A stretch of DNA of 5,078 nt from JAHJBR01 sp040757035 (GTDB lineage: Archaea; Micrarchaeota; Micrarchaeia; Anstonellales; Bilamarchaeaceae), in the NCBI GenBank assembly GCA_040757035.1, contig JBFLYM010000044.1:1-5078 (forward strand). The letters are read 5' to 3'. The position numbers and the translations under genes are program-made. Shown piece after piece: positions 1-5,078 of this stretch. Position 1 is the stretch's first letter. Each line of letters begins with the position of its first letter. Below the pieces are notes generated by a model. That model ran no database searches, was not told the origin of the DNA, and saw only the letters and a list, made by a program, of their open reading frames with translations.

Positions 1-2
1 AT

Positions 3-140
3 TTCACGATTAATAGAACATTGTGTCCAGAAATAGGCTATCTTGTACAGTTCAACAAAGTTGTTTTCTATTACAAAACCGATTTCTTTGAAAACATAAC
101 TCAATTTGGCGGTATGCCGCTTATTACTAAATGTAGCTAA
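3..140 (+). CDS. Possible C-terminal fragment of an unidentified protein entering from the left edge
   Basis: A reading frame is open from the window edge for 45 codons and ends in TAA at 138-140. It contains the stretch CPEIGYLVQF and ends in PLITKCS. I recognise no family. If real, it is the tail of a gene convergent with the HTH regulator, leaving a 30-bp gap, which is a normal spacing for convergent genes. The codon-for-codon complementary frame on the minus strand is also open. It runs without a stop from just past the regulator's TAA to the window edge, but has no ATG or GTG start. At most one of the two is likely to be coding. An open run of this length is not rare by chance in AT-rich DNA, so this is a weak call. 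Confidence 0.22.
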   Translation, partial: FTINRTLCPEIGYLVQFNKVVFYYKTDFFENITQFGGMPLITKCS

Positions 141-170
141 CAGTACTCCGGCTGTGTGGAAGAATAAGTG

Positions 171-854
171 TTATAAATTATCTAATTTTTCTTTTATCTC
201 TCCGATGTCTAATTTTGTGGTTATGATTGGAATTCTCTCTTTTTCAGAAATTTTGAGCGCAAGTTTATCTACCTCTTCTATCCCATGAAGCACAATTACG
301 CTGGGTTTTGATGATGAAACTCTGATTATAACCATCGGACTCCTTCCTGTACTTACACCTATAAAAATAAATGCGCGCTCAGAAATATTGCCATATATAT
401 ACTGAAAATAAGAAGAAGGCATTTCTAAAATTACTTTTAATGAATCTATCAATGTATACCCATAAATCTGTTTAGCCTCTGCCAAATCACAATTTGTAAG
501 TATTTTGCCACCTATAAGTTTTGCAAAATCCGCAATGGTTATGCCTCTTGCGAATTCATGTACTTTAAAATAATCATCTGTATTTTTTTGTGTTTCGCGA
601 AACCTTTGGTTCATTACGCCTCCTTTTTGTAGGTCTATCTCAAAAAGCGAGTTTACAAATCTTTTTACTATCGCAATACCAGGGCTTTTTCTTCTATTCG
701 CTTCATAATCGCTTATCGTGGATACGCTTATGCCAAGATAACGCGCAAGTTCAATCTGAGAAATACCAAACAATTCTCTCCATTTCCTCATCGTTGAACC
801 CGGATTATCAGAGAACGAAATTTCACCTGCAATCTCCAATTTTATCTTTTCCAT
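171..854 (-). CDS. Archaeal XRE-type HTH transcriptional regulator (COG1709-like)
   Basis: This is a predicted cytoplasmic DNA-binding regulator of 227 residues. An XRE/HTH_3 domain lies at about residues 22-66. Its first HTH helix is around SQIELARYLG (32-41) and its recognition helix around SVSTISDYEANRR (43-55), followed by the KSPG turn usual in archaeal members. The C-terminal domain (about 95-225) matches my memory of the COG1709 archaeal regulators: YGYTLIDSLK near 131-140, a conserved STGRSPM at 168-174, then KPSVIVLHG and a VDKLALKISEKERIP segment. That domain may sense a ligand, but none is known to me. The gene is second in a two-gene minus-strand unit. Its ATG lies 7 nt past the stop of the 552-residue gene, with no clear Shine-Dalgarno site, so translation is probably coupled. 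It may control the inverted repeat upstream of its own operon (inference). The family call is fairly secure; the target is unknown. Confidence 0.88.
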   Translation of the reverse strand: MEKIKLEIAGEISFSDNPGSTMRKWRELFGISQIELARYLGISVSTISDYEANRRKSPGIAIVKRFVNSLFEIDLQKGGVMNQRFRETQKNTDDYFKVHEFARGITIADFAKLIGGKILTNCDLAEAKQIYGYTLIDSLKVILEMPSSYFQYIYGNISERAFIFIGVSTGRSPMVIIRVSSSKPSVIVLHGIEEVDKLALKISEKERIPIITTKLDIGEIKEKLDNL

Positions 855-861
855 AAAATCA

Positions 862-2520
862 TTAATAAAATCTTTTTGAATTTATAAGCACCATATTTTC
901 TTTTCCTGCAAATTCATATATCGCTTCCCCCCAATTTCCTGTTTCTTCCAAGAAATTGCGTTCATCAACAGAACGCTTATCCGCAACGTCAATTAATTTT
1001 ACAAGATGTGATTTAATTTCTTTTGCTTTTCCATATTCCAAAATCATTGCGCGTTTTACAATAATTTTGCGCATTATTAGTTCTACTTTAATTAGGTCAG
1101 AACCGCGGGCGACAATTGTTTCTTCATCCAAAACCGAAAGAAATTGCTCTCCATTTTCATAAGAAGCTATAAAAAGTGCGGCATTATCAGAACGCAGAGA
1201 ACTCCAGAATTCGTTTTTTTTCATTCGTGTTGAAAAAAAATCAGATGCATTTAGAAGCGCAATTAACGTTCCGAAATTCGCATATATTCGGCCGTTTTTA
1301 ATCGCATAGTCTTTTCCTCTTTTTGGAGAAAATTTTGAAACTTGTTTTTCTGATTTTTCCAGATCTATCCTCAGATTACGTAGCATTTCCGCAATACTTT
1401 CAGAAAGCGCAAATGTGCGCGATGCGAGATTTTCATTTTCATCAAAAAATTTTGTGACAGAAAGCATTTTTCCTCCAAACGGGGCAACGCGCAATGCAAG
1501 TAAAGATAGGTCTAAGATCGTGCGCAGAAAAAAGAGCGCTTCCTTCATGCTGCTTCTTGCAATCTCGGCTTCTGCTTTTGAAAACAAGTATTGAATATTT
1601 GCGAAAAATTCAGGCGCATAGATTTTTTTCCCGCCCATTTCGGCAAACTGTGCGTTTTTGAGCAAAGAAAAAAACACAAACAAATCTAAAAACTGTTCAT
1701 AATTCTCCAAACTATAAATTTCATCGTACAATTCAGCGAATGGTGCTGCGCTATCCTTAAGATTTTTGATATTAACTTCCTCACATATCCAACCATATTC
1801 AGCAAAGCGAGTTGCGGCAAAAACAACATTACCTAATGAGGGATGAAAATCCTTGTAAATTCCATTATCCGAAGAATAAGCTGCGATAAAATGTTTTCCA
1901 GGAACATGCCACGTATTTTCAGAAAATGGGATTGAAAAAAGCCTTTTCCATTTCTTTCCTACATGTGCATAACAATTTACATCGTTTCCATCTCCATACA
2001 CTGCATATTGCGTTTTTAATGTTTTATCCAGCAATGTCATACTGTTTGGAAGAGAATCTAAAATCATTTCAATATTAGATGTAGATCTGTTTTCAATGCG
2101 CGAACGCCAATCTGCGTCCCTAATTTTTCCAAAACGGAAAATTCTTGCCTTATCCATCTCTGTGTTTTCTTTAATTTCCCTTTTGACCTCCTTTTTAGTT
2201 TCTTTTTTAATTTCTGGCATGTTTTTTGCAATTTCGTTTGAGAGCGCCGCAAATGCAAACGCACCTTTTTTAGTATACGGGAAATTGGAAAAAATAAGTG
2301 ATTGATGAAACGAATCGCTATCCGCATCCAAAAATTCATCAAAATTCTCCTTATCAGGAATTTCAGAGATATAATCTTTTTCTTCTGGCAACGGAATTCC
2401 TATTTCTTCTGCGCGAAAACCAAGTGATTTCACACGCTTTAGAAAAATAAGGGCATTGTCAAAATTCAATTTACTCGGAATGAATTTTTTGACTTTTTTG
2501 AGCCTGTATGGTTCATGCAT
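862..2520 (-). CDS. Unrecognised 552-residue protein, first gene of the regulator operon
   Basis: I do not recognise this family. The protein is long, charged and mostly predicted soluble: there is no signal peptide, no clear transmembrane segment and no catalytic motif I can name. An acidic stretch lies near 46-70. At 105-120 there are four tetrapeptides of K-K/R-E-x form (KKET, KKEV, KREI, then a degenerate KENT), which probably form a charged helix or linker between an N-terminal part (1-100) and a larger C-terminal part (122-552). A tryptophan- and aromatic-rich region spans about 170-245, and helical segments dominate 255-395. The start codon is supported by a TATA box centred about 28 nt upstream, which would give a leaderless mRNA. 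The stop lies 7 nt before the HTH regulator, so the two are probably co-transcribed and functionally linked. The continuous 552-codon frame makes a real gene near certain; the function is unknown. Confidence 0.85.
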   Translation of the reverse strand: MHEPYRLKKVKKFIPSKLNFDNALIFLKRVKSLGFRAEEIGIPLPEEKDYISEIPDKENFDEFLDADSDSFHQSLIFSNFPYTKKGAFAFAALSNEIAKNMPEIKKETKKEVKREIKENTEMDKARIFRFGKIRDADWRSRIENRSTSNIEMILDSLPNSMTLLDKTLKTQYAVYGDGNDVNCYAHVGKKWKRLFSIPFSENTWHVPGKHFIAAYSSDNGIYKDFHPSLGNVVFAATRFAEYGWICEEVNIKNLKDSAAPFAELYDEIYSLENYEQFLDLFVFFSLLKNAQFAEMGGKKIYAPEFFANIQYLFSKAEAEIARSSMKEALFFLRTILDLSLLALRVAPFGGKMLSVTKFFDENENLASRTFALSESIAEMLRNLRIDLEKSEKQVSKFSPKRGKDYAIKNGRIYANFGTLIALLNASDFFSTRMKKNEFWSSLRSDNAALFIASYENGEQFLSVLDEETIVARGSDLIKVELIMRKIIVKRAMILEYGKAKEIKSHLVKLIDVADKRSVDERNFLEETGNWGEAIYEFAGKENMVLINSKRFY

Positions 2521-2543
2521 GATATCGCCATAGTATGTAAAGA

Positions 2544-2553
2544 TTTATAAATA
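2544..2553 (-). promoter_or_regulatory. TATA box for the 552-residue gene and regulator operon
   Basis: Read on the minus strand this is TATTTATAAA. Its centre is about 28 nt upstream of the ATG at 2520, the usual archaeal distance from TATA to transcription start. The mRNA would therefore begin at or next to the start codon (leaderless), which fits the absence of a Shine-Dalgarno site. No purine-rich BRE is obvious upstream; instead the box is directly abutted by one arm of the inverted repeat. Confidence 0.6.
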
Positions 2554-2573
2554 CCAATAGTGTACATTGGTAT
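2551..2573. promoter_or_regulatory. 8-bp perfect inverted repeat, candidate operator
   Basis: ATACCAAT (2551-2558) and ATTGGTAT (2566-2573) are perfect inverted copies separated by 7 nt (AGTGTAC). Centre-to-centre spacing of the arms is 15 bp, so it is too wide for one turn but compatible with a dimeric regulator. Each arm overlaps the upstream edge of one of the two divergent TATA boxes, where TFB would contact DNA. A bound protein could therefore block both promoters. The obvious candidate binder is the HTH regulator at 171-854, but this is inference. Confidence 0.5.
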
Positions 2574-2578
2574 AAAAT
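2571..2578 (+). promoter_or_regulatory. TATA box for the small membrane protein gene
   Basis: TATAAAAT on the plus strand is centred about 31 nt upstream of the ATG at 2606. A start of transcription near 2600 would leave only a few nucleotides of leader. This placement argues against the TTG at 2588 as translation start, because it would lie upstream of the expected mRNA 5' end. The box shares bases with the right arm of the inverted repeat. Confidence 0.55.
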
Positions 2579-2605
2579 AGAATTGATTTGCAGAGTGTAT
2601 TGAAC

Positions 2606-3025
2606 ATGTTCATGGAAGTAACATCTGATCATAGCGAATTAACATCTGCACTTACTAACTTGAATGCAAATATACCCAATATTATGCTAATAGCTTTAAT
2701 CATTCAGTTTGTATTTGTATTAATTAGTTTTGGATTTTGGTATTGGATAAGGAAAAGAGAAGATTTGAACTGGATTCATAAGTTAGTGGTGGTAATACTT
2801 ACTTTTCTTTGTGCCGGGTTTATTGGAATTATTTTAGCAGCGATTGCTGCAGTTGGATTTGAGATAATAATAAAAAAAAGAGATTTGTCCAAAAAAGAGG
2901 ATTTCTCGGCATTCACAAAAACATTTGCCCTTGTAGGCGCAGTACTTGGAGTAGTTTTTCTGTTGATTGGCGTTATCTTACTCTCTCTCGCACCTACAAT
3001 AATAAAATCCCTCTATTCAACCTGA
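2606..3025 (+). CDS. Small multi-pass membrane protein of unknown function
   Basis: This is a predicted integral membrane protein of 139 residues from the ATG at 2606. A hydrophilic N-terminus of about 23 residues precedes TM1 (about 24-48, ending FWYWIRKRED). A long hydrophobic stretch follows at about 59-89, which could be one bent helix or a tight pair, and a last hydrophobic stretch lies at about 106-133. Both intervening loops (RKRED near 49-53 and KKRDLSKKED near 90-99) are positively charged. If both face the cytoplasm, the middle stretch must be a hairpin, giving four helices. An in-frame TTG at 2588 would add six residues but precedes the predicted transcription start; ATG 2612 is also possible. 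No enzyme or transporter motif is visible. The gene is transcribed divergently from the 552-residue gene across a shared promoter, suggesting common control. The family is unknown to me. Confidence 0.75.
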   Translation: MFMEVTSDHSELTSALTNLNANIPNIMLIALIIQFVFVLISFGFWYWIRKREDLNWIHKLVVVILTFLCAGFIGIILAAIAAVGFEIIIKKRDLSKKEDFSAFTKTFALVGAVLGVVFLLIGVILLSLAPTIIKSLYST

Positions 3026-3045
3026 ATTTCGCAATTACAGCGTAA

Positions 3046-3103
3046 ACTAATTTTTACAACCGATCGCTTTCGAGAGAGCACACTAATTTTTTGTGTCATA
3101 GTG
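3046..3103 (+). terminator. T-rich termination region after the membrane protein gene
   Basis: Two copies of ACTAATTTTT (3046-3055 and 3082-3091) supply runs of five and six T on the plus strand within 70 nt of the stop codon, as expected for archaeal oligo-T termination. A weak inverted repeat CACTA/TAGTG (3081-3085 and 3099-3103) surrounds the second run. The minus strand has no comparable T run here, so I see no clear terminator for the convergent DP1 gene. Confidence 0.35.
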
Positions 3104-3118
3104 ATTAACTATATAGTC

Positions 3119-4552
3119 TCAACCTCTTTTACTAAAATCAATTGTTTTATATGTACTTGTTTTCATTTCTAATATTCCTACTACTCCTGGTGTTGGTACA
3201 TGCCCTTGCTCGATCTGAAAATCTGTTCTATCTTGAAATGTTCCAGAATTAATTAAATGCGTTTTTCTGTATTCCATATATCCATGTTTGTGTACATGCC
3301 CGACATGCAAAACATCGGGTTCGCTTTCAAGTACCAGATAATCAATCCGCTCTGGAATTATAAGATTAGCACCATAAAGTGGAGAAAGATGCCTTCTTTT
3401 CAAATATTCACGTGAAACTTTTTCAGGATTATTGTATGAAAGTCCAAAGATATGCGAAACCATAGAATCTATAGATGTCCCATGATAGATAACATTACGG
3501 ATTCCTTCAATAATCACTGTAGAAGGATTTCCTACTCTTATAACATCGCTTTTTATTAATGTATCGTCAAGTGCGGGCATTGGTTCTGCTCTTCTTACCG
3601 CATCATGATTTCCAGGAGCAACGATTACTTCTATATAATCAGGAAGCATCTCGATATAGTTGTCAAATAATTCATATTGTTTGTAAACATCCTTTATTGA
3701 CAGATCTTTTTCCTGGTTGGGATATACCCCTATTCCATCAACGATATCTCCAGCAATAACAAGATATTTTATTTTACCAGCAATTTCTGTCTCGCTTCCC
3801 TTTCCATTAAGCCAGTCAATAAAGCGCATAAATTGTTTATCCAAAAAATGTTTTGAGCCGAAATGAGTATCAGAAATATATGCACATGCCAAATCAACTT
3901 CACTTGTTTTTCTTTCTCTCATTATTGGCATGTCTGGCCATTCAATATCTTCAATTAATATAAATGGTTCAAGGACTTTTCCAGTAATTAAGATTATGTC
4001 ATCTTTAAGTATTGCGTTTGCTTTTTGATAAAGTTTTTCGTTTTTTCGCGAAATTACAGCCTTAAATTGTCCTGTAGCATCCTCTATTTCAAGGAGTATG
4101 TTCCCCTTTTTTGTATTTTTCTTTTCGTAAACAAGAACTATAACGCGCACATTTTGATTTGTCTCATGTTTTATATCTTCCAAATGCGTAGTTGGATAGT
4201 CTGATTGAATAGGAGTAGAAAAGAGTTTGCTCATTTTTTGGAAGCGATTTCTGAAAAACGCGACAAAGTCTTCAACACTCCCGATAGTACGCGATTTTCC
4301 TGTAACGTCTAGTTGATGAATAATTTTCACATTTGTTGGATATTCTGCTGCAAGCGGTCGGCTTTTGCTATGTATTACTTCAATTTTTTCAGAAACAGCT
4401 AAGCGAGAAACCGCGTCTTCAACATCCTTTTTTGTTATAAATGGTTTTTGAAGAGATAAAAGTTCATTAATCAGGTTTGTATCTGCTTGCCGAATTAATT
4501 GCTCTGCTTCGAGCGCAATGCGAATTCCTTTTTCACGAAGTTTCCCCAACAT
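3119..4552 (-). CDS. polB: DNA polymerase D (archaeal DNA polymerase II) small subunit DP1
   Basis: DP1 is the small subunit of the archaeal replicative D-family polymerase. It carries the MRE11-like 3'-5' proofreading nuclease and joins the catalytic DP2 subunit. The N-terminal 110 residues or so are helical and linker-like. An OB-fold lies at about 132-210 (VRVIVLVYE to WPDMPI), then a calcineurin-like phosphoesterase domain from about 220. All metal-site motifs are present: SDTHFGS with D228 and H230, GDIVD with D269, PGNHD with N315 and H316, H357 in YHGTS, and VGHVHKHG with H419 and H421. Exonuclease activity is therefore expected. At 477 residues it is shorter than the roughly 600-residue euryarchaeal proteins, mainly at the N-terminus. 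I chose the ATG at 4552; a GTG three codons upstream (4561) is equally in frame, and neither has a Shine-Dalgarno site. It follows UPF0147 by 24 nt in the same direction, so they are probably one operon. DP2 is not in this window. Confidence 0.95.
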   Translation of the reverse strand: MLGKLREKGIRIALEAEQLIRQADTNLINELLSLQKPFITKKDVEDAVSRLAVSEKIEVIHSKSRPLAAEYPTNVKIIHQLDVTGKSRTIGSVEDFVAFFRNRFQKMSKLFSTPIQSDYPTTHLEDIKHETNQNVRVIVLVYEKKNTKKGNILLEIEDATGQFKAVISRKNEKLYQKANAILKDDIILITGKVLEPFILIEDIEWPDMPIMRERKTSEVDLACAYISDTHFGSKHFLDKQFMRFIDWLNGKGSETEIAGKIKYLVIAGDIVDGIGVYPNQEKDLSIKDVYKQYELFDNYIEMLPDYIEVIVAPGNHDAVRRAEPMPALDDTLIKSDVIRVGNPSTVIIEGIRNVIYHGTSIDSMVSHIFGLSYNNPEKVSREYLKRRHLSPLYGANLIIPERIDYLVLESEPDVLHVGHVHKHGYMEYRKTHLINSGTFQDRTDFQIEQGHVPTPGVVGILEMKTSTYKTIDFSKRG

Positions 4553-4576
4553 GTCAAACACAACCGCTAAATTAAA

Positions 4577-4825
4577 TTAATGTTTTATTGATTCAAGCGC
4601 GCCCATAATCGCCCATATTTGCGTGCGTGCGTGCGAAGGCATATTTACGTCTTCACTTATAGGTTCAATCAAGTAAATCGCTGCACTGACTTTTACTATA
4701 ATCTCTTCGCTTCCGCTCAATCTAATTTTTGCGTTGTTCATTGCCTTTCTAATATTTTTCGGAACTGATGTATCTTCAAGAACCGAGTCTATCATTTTTA
4801 TTATCGCGTCTATCTTATTTTCCAT
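4577..4825 (-). CDS. UPF0147 family protein
   Basis: This is a small all-helical archaeal protein of 82 residues from the chosen start, about the usual size for UPF0147. The family pattern is visible: TSVPKNIRKAMNNAK in the first half, and the C-terminal MPSHARTQIWAIMGALE, which follows an AIYLIEPISEDVN segment. The biochemical role is not established. In-frame GTG (4834), ATG (4831) and ATG (4825) starts exist. The strong Shine-Dalgarno GAGGTGAT covers the first two and sits correctly for the ATG at 4825, which I chose. The gene lies just upstream of DP1 in the same direction, hinting at shared expression with replication. Its upstream region is the unusual GC-rich hairpin block, which could be its 5' leader. 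The family call is secure; the function is unknown. Confidence 0.9.
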   Translation of the reverse strand: MENKIDAIIKMIDSVLEDTSVPKNIRKAMNNAKIRLSGSEEIIVKVSAAIYLIEPISEDVNMPSHARTQIWAIMGALESIKH

Positions 4826-4829
4826 TACC

Positions 4830-4837
4830 ATCACCTC
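4830..4837 (-). promoter_or_regulatory. Strong Shine-Dalgarno site deciding the UPF0147 start
   Basis: Minus-strand GAGGTGAT is an eight-base match to the complement of the archaeal 16S rRNA 3' end. It lies a few bases upstream of the ATG at 4825 and overlaps the alternative GTG and ATG starts, ruling them out as preferred starts. It is the only strong ribosome binding site in the window, implying that this mRNA has a real 5' leader. Confidence 0.7.
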
Positions 4838-4880
4838 AAAAATATAAAATTGGACCCGGCGAGATTCTCAACCGAACCGC

Positions 4881-4899
4881 GGAGGGGGAAACCCCCTCC
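4881..4899. other. Perfect 8-bp GC hairpin with 3-nt loop
   Basis: GGAGGGGG (4881-4888) and CCCCCTCC (4892-4899) pair perfectly around AAA. A stem this stable is unlikely by chance in this AT-rich context and points to a functional RNA structure on one of the strands. On the minus strand it corresponds in position to a long tRNA variable arm. Confidence 0.65.
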
Positions 4900-4906
4900 C
4901 CAGTTT

Positions 4907-4925
4907 GAGGGTCTTCCTGACCCTC
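4907..4925. other. Perfect 7-bp hairpin with 5-nt loop
   Basis: GAGGGTC (4907-4913) and GACCCTC (4919-4925) pair perfectly around TTCCT. On the plus strand it is followed by CCCCA and T-rich DNA (4931-4954), so it could also act as a hairpin-plus-T terminator for plus-strand transcripts. On the minus strand the inner part looks like a seryl anticodon stem-loop. Confidence 0.6.
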
Positions 4926-4936
4926 CCCCATTTTTC

Positions 4937-4946
4937 TTTATTAGTT
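4937..4946 (-). promoter_or_regulatory. Weak TATA-like element upstream of the GC-rich block
   Basis: On the minus strand this reads ACTAATAAAG after an A-rich stretch. It would place a transcription start roughly 25 nt downstream, at the beginning of the GC-rich block, giving a transcript that carries the hairpins into UPF0147 and DP1. The match to an archaeal TATA box is modest, so this is tentative. Confidence 0.25.
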
Positions 4947-4954
4947 TTTTCTTT

Positions 4955-5078
4955 GGGGTTGATACAGACCTTGTTGTATTACTATCAACATCTGTTTTTC
5001 TTTTTGGGGTTGATACAGACCTTGTTGTATTACTATCAACATCTGTTTTTCTTTTTGGGGTTGATACAGACCTTGTTG
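4955..5078. repeat. 51-bp tandem repeat, two identical full units plus a partial third at the window edge
   Basis: Units start at 4955, 5006 and 5057. The first two are identical over all 51 bp, and the third matches over the 22 bp visible. Each unit has GGGG, then a 32-nt segment (4958-4989 in the first unit, sharing the last G) bounded by GTTGATA and its exact inverse TATCAAC. An ATCTG and a T-rich tract follow. A second short pairing, CAGA (4965-4968) with TCTG (4991-4994), is possible. A degenerate T-rich start of a unit may precede it at 4931-4954. The array runs off the window, so its full length is unknown. It encodes no evident protein. Identical linkers argue against a CRISPR array. 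Confidence 0.92.

Larger units (their letters stand above)
4852..4929 (-). ncRNA. GC-rich structured block: structured leader, ncRNA, or degenerate class II tRNA-like 3' portion
   Basis: This is a 78-bp block of high GC in AT-rich surroundings, lying between the tandem repeats and UPF0147. On the minus strand, in order, it has four parts. First is a hairpin containing GGTCAGGAAGACC, close to the anticodon arm of archaeal tRNA-Ser(GGA). Next is an 8-bp hairpin where a class II variable arm would be. Then comes a TTC...GAATCTCGC segment like a T arm with extra loop bases, and last CGGGTCC, like an acceptor 3' strand. Against a working tRNA: no D arm or 5' acceptor strand lies upstream, the base equivalent to U33 is A, and the T arm is about 5 nt too long. 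Alternatives are a structured 5' leader of the UPF0147-DP1 mRNA or a stand-alone RNA. That it is structured is fairly likely; its identity is open. Confidence 0.35.

Noticed and set aside
109..120. Small hairpin GCGG-TATG-CCGC as a terminator
   Set aside because: It has only a 4-bp stem with no T tract following on either strand.
590..856. Plus-strand open frame of 88 codons
   Set aside because: It lies wholly opposite the well-supported HTH regulator and has no family features.
2064..2342. Minus-strand and plus-strand open frames within the 552-residue gene
   Set aside because: They are shifted-frame shadows of the charged KKEx region, with biased lysine/arginine-rich translations.
2588..2605. 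TTG at 2588 as start of the membrane protein
   Set aside because: It lies only about 13 nt from the TATA centre, upstream of the expected transcription start, while ATG 2606 fits.
3559..3759. Plus-strand open frame of 66 codons
   Set aside because: It is antisense to the conserved catalytic region of DP1.
3119..4552. Mre11 nuclease as the identity of the phosphoesterase gene
   Set aside because: The OB-fold before the phosphoesterase domain and the PGNHDAVRRAEPMPAL segment are typical of DP1, not of Mre11, whose nuclease domain is N-terminal.
4852..4929. Intact functional tRNA gene on the minus strand
   Set aside because: No 5' acceptor strand or D arm is found upstream on the minus strand, U33 is replaced, and the T arm has the wrong length.
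4958..5078. CRISPR array, because the 32-nt segment has inverted ends (GTTG...CAAC) and regular spacing
   Set aside because: The 19-nt intervals are identical between units and too short and T-rich for spacers, and no cas gene is in the window. A plain tandem repeat explains it better.

Overview
The window looks like part of an AT-rich archaeal genome, and more narrowly a small-genome lineage such as a DPANN group. This rests on recognisable archaeal proteins: the small subunit (DP1) of the archaeal D-family DNA polymerase, a UPF0147 protein, and an archaeal HTH regulator of the COG1709 type. TATA-box promoters close to start codons and mixed translation starts (one strong Shine-Dalgarno site, the others apparently leaderless) agree with this. 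The DP1 is shorter than the roughly 600-residue proteins of well-studied euryarchaea. The lineage assignment is inference.

Layout. Positions 1-170 hold only an uncertain gene fragment. Positions 171-2520 on the minus strand form a two-gene unit: an unrecognised 552-residue protein, then, after a 7-nt gap, an XRE/HTH regulator. From 2521 to 2605 there is a compact divergent promoter. It has two TATA boxes and a perfect 8-bp inverted repeat whose arms touch both of them. It serves the two-gene unit leftwards and a small membrane protein (2606-3025) rightwards. The membrane gene converges on DP1 (3119-4552, minus), which follows the UPF0147 gene (4577-4825, minus) in a second likely operon.

Upstream of UPF0147 (4826-5078) there is no protein gene. 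A GC-rich block at 4852-4929 contains two perfect hairpins. Read on the minus strand it resembles the 3' two thirds of a class II tRNA (Ser, GGA-like anticodon stem), but with no 5' half and several defects. It could instead be a structured 5' leader for the replication operon, or a separate RNA. A 51-bp tandem repeat follows and runs off the window: two identical full units and a partial third. Each unit holds a 32-nt segment with 7-bp inverted ends, followed by a T-rich linker.

How the parts may work together. DP1 supplies proofreading and structural functions to DNA polymerase D. The HTH regulator is the obvious candidate to bind the divergent operator and control its own operon and the membrane gene. 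This is a testable inference, not shown by the sequence. The features most worth a second look are the tandem repeat, the GC-rich RNA-like block, and the orphan-protein/regulator/operator/membrane-protein cluster.
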